DNA of 64,000 bases. It comes from Alphaproteobacteria bacterium. Its GTDB lineage: Bacteria; Pseudomonadota; Alphaproteobacteria; Rhodospirillales; WMHbin7. Location of the stretch: positions 45,175 through 109,174 of the forward strand of contig JADGAX010000010.1 in NCBI GenBank assembly GCA_015231795.1, given 5' to 3'. Made by a program: the position numbers and the translations under genes. Numbering within the stretch: the stretch's first letter is position 1; each line of letters opens with the position of its first letter. The notes under the pieces were generated by a model. That model searched no databases. It was given only the letters and a program-made list of their open reading frames with translations, and was not told where the DNA came from. Positions 57,401-64,000 of this stretch are shown one piece after another.

Positions 57401-58665
57401 ATCAGATTGCCGCTGGAATCGAGCTTCTGGACGAAGATGTCATTGTAGCCGCCAGCGCTGCTTATCAGATTACTTGTCCCCGCCCCGGGGTCGAAATCAG
57501 CTGTGCCGTAAAAATACCCTGTCGTGTAGACATTACCCGAACCATCAACTGCGATGCCTTGGCTTCTGTCTTCACCCGTGCCGCCCATGCTCTTGGACCA
57601 GACGAAATTGCCGCTGGAATCCATCTTCAGGACGAAGATATCGTAGCTTCCAGCGCTGGTCAGGCTGGTTACCCCCGCGCCCGGATCGAAATCTCCTGTG
57701 CCTTGGAAACGCCCCGTGATGTAGACATTGCCCGAGCCATCCACCGAGATGCCAGTACCAATGCCATTGGACGTACCACCAATCGACCTAATCCAAACCA
57801 AGCTGCCACCGGTATTGAATTTTTGAATGAAGATGTCACCGTTTCCCGCATCTGTCAGGCTGGCAGTTCCTAACTCTGGTGCAAAATCAACGGTGCCATA
57901 GAATCCTCCAGTAACATAAACGTTGCCAAATGCATCGGTGGCAACTGACCTTCCCTCAGAAGATCCCGCAAAACTCCCGATTTCCCCCACAGGAAACGCC
58001 AGATCATGCCCATAGGCCATTTGCGTCGAGGCGGTAACCACGATGCCGGACTCAATAGAGCCGGTGGATTTCTCCAGCGTCCAGTTGCCGGGCGTGCCAG
58101 TGGTGTCGGTCGAAGCGGCGATGTCGGCCCCGGTGATCAAGCCCAAGCGCTCGACGAACACATTGCCGATGGCGCCGTTCGCCACATCGCAGCCATAAAG
58201 CAGAATGTCGCCGTTCGCGGAAAGCGACGAGGCGATTTGTTGCAATTCCGCCCCGCGCGGATCGAGGTTGGAGAGCGACAGCGCCATATTGCCCAGTTCC
58301 ACTTCTCCCTCGGCCCCATGGCTGACGATATGGATGGCGTCGATATTGCTGCGCCCGTTCAGCGCCTCGGCAATTTGGCTAAGGCCATCCTGGTTGGCAT
58401 CCAGCACATGCACTTCCACCCCTTCGCGCATGCCCGCCACCAGCGTCTGCCAGTCCTGCACGTTGGAATCGACGAAGGCCACTTCGACAGGGGCGGTGGC
58501 GGGTGCCGCCTCGGGCACAGGCGCCGGTTCAGGGGCAGGCGCTTGCGCCGCCACATCCTGCGCCGTATCCACCGCCGCACCATCGAACATGATGCGCGGC
58601 TCAAGCGCCATGGCGTTCAGGCGAAGGACGCTCGGTGTCTGAAACTCCCGCCAGCCGTGGGTCAT
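54457..58665 (-). CDS. DUF4347 exoprotein with fourteen SBBP repeats
   Basis: 1402 residues. Near the N-terminus is LEPRIMFDGA (21-30), the LEPR-type motif that opens many giant bacterial exoproteins. Residues ~65-215 are a DUF4347 domain (HIVSHGAEGEVELG, GDILLYGCDVANG). Then come fourteen repeats of ~47-60 residues of the form AVDGSGNVYTTGYFYGTVDFDPGAG...D-x-F-V-x-K-L-D-S-S-G-N-L-V-W-A, the SBBP beta-propeller pattern; fourteen would fill two seven-bladed propellers. The C-terminal ~230 residues are Gly/Ser/Pro-rich. No Sec signal is present. It is the likely cargo of the export genes that follow. Confidence 0.88.
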   Translation of the reverse strand: MTHGWREFQTPSVLRLNAMALEPRIMFDGAAVDTAQDVAAQAPAPEPAPVPEAAPATAPVEVAFVDSNVQDWQTLVAGMREGVEVHVLDANQDGLSQIAEALNGRSNIDAIHIVSHGAEGEVELGNMALSLSNLDPRGAELQQIASSLSANGDILLYGCDVANGAIGNVFVERLGLITGADIAASTDTTGTPGNWTLEKSTGSIESGIVVTASTQMAYGHDLAFPVGEIGSFAGSSEGRSVATDAFGNVYVTGGFYGTVDFAPELGTASLTDAGNGDIFIQKFNTGGSLVWIRSIGGTSNGIGTGISVDGSGNVYITGRFQGTGDFDPGAGVTSLTSAGSYDIFVLKMDSSGNFVWSKSMGGTGEDRSQGIAVDGSGNVYTTGYFYGTADFDPGAGTSNLISSAGGYNDIFVQKLDSSGNLIWAKCMGNTGEDRSQGIAVDGSGNVYTTGYFSGTVDFDPGAGVTNLNAGNGREFVQKLDTDGNLVWAKNMGGASGAGNDIAVDGAGNVYTTGGFEGTADFDPGAGVTTLTSNGSSDIFVQKLDSSGNLVWAKSMGGTGGDSGAGIAVDGFGNVYTTGSFSGTADFDPGAGVTNLSSHHPWDFYISKLDASGGFSWANGFGATAWNDVNYQYGYGIAVDNMGCILTTGTFRNVVDFDPGAGIAQYDGGGSGVFVLKLDSSGSYLWADAAVNQQLSFGRKVAVDSESNIYSIGSFRGTYDFDPGPEAYNLTSNGIYDVFIQKLDRYGKLIWVERFGGVDSDNGYGIAVDSAGCVYATGSFYDTVDFDPGSAVANLSSAPGSGASTFVLKLDSSGSMVWAKAFNTGAYSTGLDIKVDNAGNVYTTGNFLGTVDFDPGAGTFNLISNGGYDAFVLKLGSSGNLIWADSFGGSLSHDYGRSIAVDDSGNVHATGAFYGTVDFDPGAGTSNLVSSGQDAYVIKLDPLGALIWVKGVGEDGYGIAVDSSGNVYFTGEFYGTEDFDTGAGTNNLTSAGWGDVFIEKLDSSGNFVWAKSMGGTGYDFGDDVSDRGTDIAVDRLGNIFTTGFFQGTADFDPGVGVSNLSSAGAGDVFVQKLDSGGNLVWAKSMGGTSSDYGQGIALDGTGNVIISGWIRKTADFDPGAGTANLTTSGWSAFVNKLDSSGNLWVAPTATSNTTSNNAGVVLAATQPFNFSPAFARMGGDGPSGNFGGRMGDAGPFSASISGMSFGSFASFGSPLSVSSSLAAPPATITGSFAMGNEAPSGLVGALAKSITAPSSNSSGGPSAFAPGSGSPAGGGTGGGGSAFSAPSPMSGGGFGGSNFTGGLLGGTGGMGGVPSLFSSLGNGIQGGENQGPLAERGTQPAPTAGGATGLGPQASLSAPEMQSGPIAFQTQLRNMAFAHEADTAALLAAVASLDAPTVQASIL

Positions 58666-59381
58666 TTCGTGGGTTCCTTCTTCTCGGGAAGCTTCTTGAC
58701 CTTCAGCCAGATGTACTTATACCCCTCGCCCATATGGGTCGGAATTGCAGCGAATTCTTGAATGACTTTGACTTTCCCACCCTTCTTCACGTAGTCCACG
58801 ACATCTCCCCTAACCCAAACACCTTCACTAATTTTTCTTGGTTCACTGGTGCGTATGTTCAAATCCTCAAGAGGTGAAATCGTATCCCCAACGGATGGAA
58901 TCTTTGACTGTGCAAAAAATTGTGAAGTGACTTGACCATAGGCTTGCGTACCAAAATAAAGCCAGCCTGATGACTCGACTACAGGAAGGGTTGGCTCGAC
59001 AGCCGGTGAAGATGTATCCCGAGACGCCATAGCAAGCCTAGCTTGGTCTTCAGCAGCCTTTTTTTGATCCATAATTGCGGCAAAATCTCTGGGAGTAGAC
59101 ACATCAGCGAGAGTCTCCCCAACCGTTTTGACGGATTGTGATAGATTAGCAACGTTCGAAGAAAGCGCATCGATAACAGGGCCTAATGCCGCCTTACCTT
59201 CAACTAAGGTGAACAATGCGAAGACAACAGCGACTGGCAAACTGAGAGAATAATGGAAAGCTGATGCCGCCTCTTTGAACTTTGCAAACCATGAGGCATC
59301 TCTCAAAGATGCGCAGAACAAAAAACACAGGCACGCGATAAGAAGCGCCATACTCGCAATTATCCAGCCTGCCAATCCCAT
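58662..59381 (-). CDS. two-TM membrane protein with SH3-like C-terminal domain
   Basis: 239 residues from 59381, where GGGGAG precedes the ATG; the in-frame start at 59441 has no ribosome site. TM helices at ~3-24 and ~45-65, a helical stretch with coiled-coil character (~70-110), and a C-terminal beta-rich region (~150-230; PSVGDTISPLEDLNIRT, EGVWVRGDVVDYV, KVKVIQEFAAI) that resembles an SH3-like fold. No family is recognised. It is first in the operon and its stop overlaps the DUF4347 gene start (ATGA), so it probably belongs to the export system. Confidence 0.7.
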   Translation of the reverse strand: MGLAGWIIASMALLIACLCFLFCASLRDASWFAKFKEAASAFHYSLSLPVAVVFALFTLVEGKAALGPVIDALSSNVANLSQSVKTVGETLADVSTPRDFAAIMDQKKAAEDQARLAMASRDTSSPAVEPTLPVVESSGWLYFGTQAYGQVTSQFFAQSKIPSVGDTISPLEDLNIRTSEPRKISEGVWVRGDVVDYVKKGGKVKVIQEFAAIPTHMGEGYKYIWLKVKKLPEKKEPTK

Positions 59382-59468
59382 GGTTTTCTCCCCTTTACAC
59401 CCCAAATGCCCACCCTTTTTGGAGCAATGCTTAAGTAACACAACCGGGGGGGTGACAACTTACATATT

Positions 59469-59623
59469 ACACGCGAAAAAGACTTGAATTTCGGCCCTCT
59501 CGCCAACCTGCCGCCGGATAACTCCTATCGCCCCGCCCATTGCGAATCGTGAAACACCTTTTGCCATCTATCCGTATTCAAGAAATCCACCGTTTGGTGG
59601 ATTACCCCGCTTTTTTCGCGTGT
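59469..59623. promoter_or_regulatory. inverted pair of ACACGCGAAAAA motifs in the divergent promoter region
   Basis: ACACGCGAAAAAG at 59469-59481 and its near-perfect reverse CTTTTTTCGCGTGT at 59610-59623 (one extra T) flank the space between the export operon and a LuxR-type gene. Inside lies a second perfect inverted repeat, AATCCACC-GTTT-GGTGGATT (59584-59603). Paired operators for one regulator acting on both divergent promoters are inferred. Confidence 0.45.
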
Positions 59624-59668
59624 TACCTGGACCTGGGAAGAAAAAGTCCGAGAGGGGAGGGGTTTGCG

Positions 59669-60325
59669 ATGGATAAAATGGAAACAGAGGAAGCAAGCCG
59701 CAGGCCGCTGGCCTCGGAATTCCTGGGCACCTTGGCGTTGGAAGTTCTCAATCGTTTGTCGCTGGGCATCATCCTGGCCGACGAGTTGGGCCATGTGCGC
59801 TATGCCAATCTGGTCGGGCGCGAGGTGTTGAATCGTGGCGAGGGGCTTTGCTTGCAGAACGGGCGGCTGTTCGCCCAGCAGCGGGCCGAAACGCCAAGCC
59901 TTCGCAACGCCCTGATCTGCGCCTGCCGAGATCAGGATGAGGTTAACTCATTCTCAGGCGGCTTAAGCCTGTCGCGTGACCAGGGCGAGCGCCCGCTGCC
60001 CCTGCTGTTGATGCCGGTGGGTGGTCCGAAAAGCGGTCTGGCCGCCCTGCTGCTGGGCGAACCCAGCCGTTATCGCCACCTGACCCAGGCCCAGTTGCAA
60101 GACATGTATGGCTTTTCGCAGGCCGAGGCGCTGCTGGTGCTGGCCCTGCTTGCGGGCCTGTCGATCGAGGATCACGCCGACGCCAGGGGCATCAAGCGGG
60201 CCACCGTGCGCACCCAGTTGCTCAGCATTTTCAGAAAAACCCAAACCCGGCGTCAGGCCGAGTTGGCCTTGCTGCTGGCCTCGATTCCGCCGGTTGAAGT
60301 TGGGATAAGTAAAAACGGCCCATGA
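59669..60325 (+). CDS. LuxR-type regulator, short form
   Basis: 218 residues from 59669, directly after GGGGAGGGG; in-frame starts further upstream (59540) add residues without family similarity. Residues ~22-130 are PAS-like (LSLGIILADELGHVRYANL), and ~145-205 are a LuxR-class HTH (YGFSQAEALLVLALLAGLSI, then RATVRTQLLSIFRKTQTRRQ). It lacks the N-terminal ligand region present in the two relatives in this window. It is divergent from the export operon and followed after 57 bp by another relative. Confidence 0.82.
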   Translation: MDKMETEEASRRPLASEFLGTLALEVLNRLSLGIILADELGHVRYANLVGREVLNRGEGLCLQNGRLFAQQRAETPSLRNALICACRDQDEVNSFSGGLSLSRDQGERPLPLLLMPVGGPKSGLAALLLGEPSRYRHLTQAQLQDMYGFSQAEALLVLALLAGLSIEDHADARGIKRATVRTQLLSIFRKTQTRRQAELALLLASIPPVEVGISKNGP

Positions 60326-60382
60326 CAGGCGGCTTGGTTCTTGCCATAGTTGCATGCGCCTGACAACGAAAGGGTTGTGCGT

Positions 60383-61525
60383 TTGGGTCTGCCGGGGAGC
60401 GACGATCTCGATGAACTGATCGAGCAGTTGTATGACTGCTCGGTTGAGCCTGACCTTTGGTTCAAATTCTTGAACGATATGGCGCAGCGCTTTGGCGCCG
60501 GGCACGCCAATTTCTATATCGCCAATCTGCCCGATTTTTCGATGGTTCTGAATGTGTCGAACCAGTCCATGAAAAACGAGCTTGAGGACTATTCCCATAA
60601 ATACGCCGCCAGCGACCCCAGGGCCTCCGTGGGCATTGAGCATGCTGGCAACACAATCACTTGCAGGCAGCATATCCATGAGGATGAGCTGCGTTCCAGC
60701 GATCTGTACCGGCATTGGATGCGCCCCTTCGATGTCGAATATTCGATGTGGACGCCAGTTAATCTGACCGACAACATGATCACCATGATGGGCGTGTTCC
60801 GCTCGCGCCGGGGCCAAGCCTTTGATCCCGAAGAATGCCGCCGGTTTGATATCTTAAAGCCGCACATGGCGCGCACCGCAAGGCTGGCCGGAAAACTGAC
60901 GGCCTTGGCCCGCGAGCGCAACGGCGCCTTCGCCGCCATGGCGCAGATGGCCTTCGGCGTCTTGCTGCTGGATGCCAAAGGCAAGGTGGTTCACCAGAAC
61001 CCCGCCGCCGAGATTATTCTAAGGCAGAAGGATGGCTTGAGCCTTGCCAATGGCCGCCTGCTGGCCGCCCGCTCGAACGAGAACACGATGTTGCAAGGCA
61101 TCATCCAGGCGGCGGTGCAGCGGCGCAAGCTGGCGTCTCCTGCGGATCGCGGTGGGGCCTTGGCTCTGCCTCGTCCCTCGGGCAAGCAGCCGCTTTCGGT
61201 GGCCGTGATGCCGCTTTCCAGGATGGAGGGCGAGGTGACAGGCCTATCCGCCTCGGCTGTTCTGTTCGTGACCGACCCCGAGGCCACGCCGCTTCCGCCT
61301 GAAAACCGACTGGCCGCACTTTATGGTTTGTCGGTGGCCGAGTCTTCGCTGGTTCAGTCGCTGATGAGCGGCCAAAGCCTTGAGGATCACGCGCAATCCA
61401 GGGGCATCAAGCTGTCAACCGCCAAGACCCAGCTTCTGGGGATTTTCCGCAAGACCGAAACGGCGAAGCAAAGCGATCTGGTGCGCAAGCTCTCGACCAG
61501 CGCCGTTACCTTGCTGCGCGACTAG
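60383..61525 (+). CDS. LuxR-type regulator, long form
   Basis: About 380 residues. N-terminal ligand/GAF-like region (~10-180, with YDCSVEPDLWFKFLNDMAQR), PAS-like region (~190-300, FGVLLLDAKGKVVHQNPAA) and C-terminal LuxR HTH (~310-370, YGLSVAESSLVQSLMSGQSL then TAKTQLLGIFRKTETAKQSD). Similar in layout to the regulator at 21105-22232. The start is uncertain: TTG 60383 has GAAAGGG at good spacing, GTG 60377 is too close to it, and TTG 60350 has no ribosome site. The stop faces the next gene 3 bp away. Confidence 0.82.
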   Translation: MGLPGSDDLDELIEQLYDCSVEPDLWFKFLNDMAQRFGAGHANFYIANLPDFSMVLNVSNQSMKNELEDYSHKYAASDPRASVGIEHAGNTITCRQHIHEDELRSSDLYRHWMRPFDVEYSMWTPVNLTDNMITMMGVFRSRRGQAFDPEECRRFDILKPHMARTARLAGKLTALARERNGAFAAMAQMAFGVLLLDAKGKVVHQNPAAEIILRQKDGLSLANGRLLAARSNENTMLQGIIQAAVQRRKLASPADRGGALALPRPSGKQPLSVAVMPLSRMEGEVTGLSASAVLFVTDPEATPLPPENRLAALYGLSVAESSLVQSLMSGQSLEDHAQSRGIKLSTAKTQLLGIFRKTETAKQSDLVRKLSTSAVTLLRD

Positions 61526-61528
61526 GCG

Positions 61529-62611
61529 CTATTCCTTGCGCCGGATCAGCGGCCAGAATTCGAAACCCTGACAGTAGGCGATCATCAGCGGGAAGGTGAC
61601 CGACAGCATGGCGGTTGCAAGCCACAATTCCAGAACATGGCCGGGCGGGCCTTTGGGCAACGACCCAGCGATCAGCCCCGCCGCAAAGGCATAAAGATAA
61701 TACATGATGACGGCAACGACGATGCCGCAACCGATCAGCAGCAAGCCTTTGCGCGGCTGCTGAGCCGTTTGGAAGGGTGCGGTCTGAAACAAGACGAGCA
61801 TGACCACGGTGCCGAAAATGCCCGATACCGGCACCCGAACAAGATAATCCACCTTGTCCATGCCAAGTAGGATGGCAAAGCCCCACCAGATGGCACCTGA
61901 AACGGCCAGCACCAGCAATCCGGCGGTTAGGCCGAAAATCGGCTGCCGCTGAAGGCTAGGATGTTTCGCAGCCAGGGCGGAGACTGGCCAGAAATCCAGA
62001 AGTGCCAGCATCATGATTGTGAAGGCCGTGGTGACCGTGAAGGAAAGCGCATTCCAAGCCGGGAACGCGCCTTGTGGGTCGAGCGATAGCGAATAGTAAG
62101 GGGCTGCGGACATGGCGCTGTAATCGAAGGCGAAGCGAAACACCAGCCAAGCCAGAAGATAAGCCATGGCCATCACACCAAGCCCAACGGCCAAGGGTGG
62201 CCTGCCAATGCCGCCAATTGGCCATGTCTGAAAGACCACGACGACCCAAAGCGAGGAAACGACCGTCAGCACGGCATACATGATGGCGAACGGGGTTGGC
62301 ATGGATATGCCGCCATTGGTGACCATCAGCACCAGGGGCGAGATGATGGCCGAGGCCAAGGTCAGCAATCCCAAATTCGCCAGCCCCTTCCAGGGCTGCG
62401 CCATGTCTTTCAGGCATGTTGGATAGGCGTTGTTCCACACCAGCCCCATGACCATCTGTGCCGGAATGGCGCAGGTGGTGACAAAGGCAACCCAGGTTAG
62501 AAAGGGCAGAACGTCGAACAGGGCGCACAGGCCTAGGGACAGCGTAATCGTGATGGCGCTTGCGGCAAGGCCGAGGAGAGGTTGGGGGACATTTGAGCTC
62601 GAAGTTTTCAT
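61529..62611 (-). CDS. polytopic membrane protein of unknown family
   Basis: 360 residues with about nine to ten transmembrane helices spread over the whole length and a basic C-terminus (PLIRRKE). Loops contain WNNAYPTCLKDMAQPWKG and SLDPQGAFPAWN, which are not tied to a family known to me. A transporter or membrane enzyme is possible. It is convergent with the LuxR-type gene, 3 bp apart. Confidence 0.7.
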   Translation of the reverse strand: MKTSSSNVPQPLLGLAASAITITLSLGLCALFDVLPFLTWVAFVTTCAIPAQMVMGLVWNNAYPTCLKDMAQPWKGLANLGLLTLASAIISPLVLMVTNGGISMPTPFAIMYAVLTVVSSLWVVVVFQTWPIGGIGRPPLAVGLGVMAMAYLLAWLVFRFAFDYSAMSAAPYYSLSLDPQGAFPAWNALSFTVTTAFTIMMLALLDFWPVSALAAKHPSLQRQPIFGLTAGLLVLAVSGAIWWGFAILLGMDKVDYLVRVPVSGIFGTVVMLVLFQTAPFQTAQQPRKGLLLIGCGIVVAVIMYYLYAFAAGLIAGSLPKGPPGHVLELWLATAMLSVTFPLMIAYCQGFEFWPLIRRKE

Positions 62612-62827
62612 GTTTGATGATCAAGCAAATCGAAATGTGGTCCAAGCCGGAAGCAGAAGAGCTTTCTTCACGGCAATAGTATCAACTTGCCTAGCAGATG
62701 AAATAGCATTCTTCAGCCTTAAGAACCTCTCGGTACACTGCCCTAAGCTGGCAAACGCGCCATAAAGCGCGTGCGGGGTCTTTATTGAATTTATTCAGTG
62801 TAAATAATTTTAAGAAAGGTCTCTTTG

Positions 62828-64000
62828 ATGTATTTCAGTGATCCCCTGTCGCAGATTTTTGACGATGCCCGCGCGAAGCAGGGCGAGCCGGACGAGATGG
62901 TTCAAGAGGCGGTCGAGCCGCCCGTTGCGGGCAAGTCTGAGCGGCGCAAATTGGTTGCCGATGATGTCATTCTCGATGCGCTGGTCTATCAATATAATTA
63001 CGCATTGGACGATGTTCCGCCCTGGTTCGAGGCCGACGACTGCATCAATCAGATCGTCGAGGATTGCTTCAAGGAATCCGTCGATCCCGGCGTGCCGGAA
63101 GGGACGGGCGATGAACTGGACTGCTCCATAATTGACCAGTTTTCAATAGAGCCGCGTTCGTATATTTCTTCGGGCACGAACCTGTATCACGGCACCTCGA
63201 TCTTGCTGGGTTATTCGCGCCCGGACAACAAGCAGCCGATGGGTTTTTCCCATTCTGCAAACCCCCGGACACAGGCGGAAGACGAACCCGTTCTGTATGA
63301 TGGCGAAGGTCATTTGTTGACGCTGGGTTCGACCGGTTCCGGCAAGGGTGTTTCCTGTGTGATTCCGACCCTGTTGTCCTATTCAGGCCCAGTGGTCGTG
63401 GTCGATCCAAAAGGAGAAGCCGCCAAACTGACCGCCGGATATCGCAGAGACATCCTTGGCCAGAAGGTGCTGATTATCGATCCCTGGCGTTTGGTGACCG
63501 AGCAAACGCAGGCGCTGAATCCGCTCGATGCCGTCGATATGAACCGCCCGGGATATTTTGAAGCGGCGCAGGCCCTGGCAAATTTGATTATCGCAACCGA
63601 TTCCGGCGAGCAGAGGGTCGATCCCCACTGGAACACGCGGGCACGGCAGATCGTCACCAGCCTTCTGATGCTGATTGCCAAGCATTTTCCGGCGCATTTG
63701 CGCAATCTGGAAATGTTAAGCCGGATATTCTCGCTGAACCCCCAGGATTTCGCAAAGCTGATGGTGGCTGCCGAGCGCTCGCCGGTGCCGGAAATCGCAC
63801 GCATGCCCGGCCAGGTGCTGATGGCGGCGGACAAGGAACGGTCGTCGATTTTCTCTTCGGCCTTGCGTGGCCTCGGCGTCTGGGCGTCATCGTTCCTGTT
63901 GCCCGCCATCGGTCATTCGGATGTCCGGTTGGAGGAGATTATCGACGGCGCGCACCGACAGCACGATCAGCGGCATGCTGTGCGATTGGCGAATGGTGGT
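62828..64000 (+). CDS. VirD4/TraG-type coupling ATPase, 5' part (runs off window)
   Basis: 391 codons are visible without a stop. AAGAAAGG precedes the ATG. Residues ~1-105 are acidic and low in family similarity. The TraG/VirD4 core follows: YHGTSILLGYSRP, Walker A GSTGSGKG (167-174) and Walker B-like VVVVDPKGEAA, then ALNPLDAVD and DPHWNTRARQIVTSLLMLIA. These proteins bring DNA-relaxase complexes or effectors to a type IV secretion channel. The first transmembrane helices usual for VirD4 are absent from the N-terminus, as in some shorter relatives. The last ~17 residues before the window end do not look like the family, so a frameshift or rearrangement at the edge is possible. Confidence 0.82.
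   Translation, partial: MYFSDPLSQIFDDARAKQGEPDEMVQEAVEPPVAGKSERRKLVADDVILDALVYQYNYALDDVPPWFEADDCINQIVEDCFKESVDPGVPEGTGDELDCSIIDQFSIEPRSYISSGTNLYHGTSILLGYSRPDNKQPMGFSHSANPRTQAEDEPVLYDGEGHLLTLGSTGSGKGVSCVIPTLLSYSGPVVVVDPKGEAAKLTAGYRRDILGQKVLIIDPWRLVTEQTQALNPLDAVDMNRPGYFEAAQALANLIIATDSGEQRVDPHWNTRARQIVTSLLMLIAKHFPAHLRNLEMLSRIFSLNPQDFAKLMVAAERSPVPEIARMPGQVLMAADKERSSIFSSALRGLGVWASSFLLPAIGHSDVRLEEIIDGAHRQHDQRHAVRLANGG

Overview
The window comes from a GC-rich Gram-negative bacterium, most likely an alphaproteobacterium of the Rhodospirillales type. The evidence is a clade-I nitrous-oxide reduction operon in the order nosRZDFYLX, an IalB-family protein, an alphaproteobacterial style of PRC-barrel protein, and very large FecR/RTX exoproteins. 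No rRNA, complete tRNA or CRISPR array was seen.

Layout. (1) 27-8675, + strand: nosR-nosZ-nosD-nosF-nosY-nosL-nosX, a complete denitrification terminal module whose distal genes are coupled by ATGA or short overlaps. (2) 9.0-13.4 kb: a small surface/envelope set (collagen-like protein, PRC-barrel protein, autotransporter, IalB-like protein). (3) 13.7-20.4 kb: a signalling block. A CHASE3-PAS hybrid histidine kinase is followed by two response regulators with near-duplicate receivers but different outputs: one is fused to an MgtE-type cation-channel domain, the other to an HD-GYP c-di-GMP phosphodiesterase. A membrane diguanylate cyclase lies opposite. (4) 21.1-38.0 kb: a LuxR-type regulator divergent from a 5198-residue FecR/RTX protein that contains four blocks of exactly seven ~55-residue repeats (probably four seven-bladed propellers) and about fifteen ~136-residue RTX-linked modules.

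(5) 38.2-48.5 kb: an accessory island. On the minus strand one tight operon encodes a sigma-factor-like protein, a small putative HTH protein, an ImmA/IrrE-UvrD-nuclease fusion, a protein with three ubiquitin-like domains, an E2-like/E1 (ThiF) protein and a DUF6527 protein. It has a good promoter at 45734-45762. It is followed by an AT-rich 1.3 kb stretch and a MobV-type relaxase gene with its own promoter and inverted repeats. A 17-bp match to a tRNA-Ser 3' end at 38192-38208 may be an attachment-site remnant. (6) 48.6-59.4 kb, - strand: a six-gene translationally coupled export operon consisting of a membrane protein, a DUF4347 exoprotein with fourteen SBBP repeats, a TolC-like lipoprotein, an HlyD-like adaptor, a GAF-TM-HlyD fusion and an M50 site-2-protease-like protein fused to an HlyD domain. 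No ABC ATPase is present. (7) 59.7-62.6 kb: two more LuxR-type regulators and a polytopic membrane protein. (8) 62828-64000: the start of a VirD4/TraG-type coupling protein that runs off the window.

The two best candidates for poorly described biology are the multi-ubiquitin-like operon with the ImmA-helicase fusion and sigma-like gene, and the ATPase-less M50/HlyD export operon. The receiver-MgtE fusion is a third. LuxR-type regulators of one subfamily sit beside both giant exoprotein loci, which suggests a shared regulatory style.
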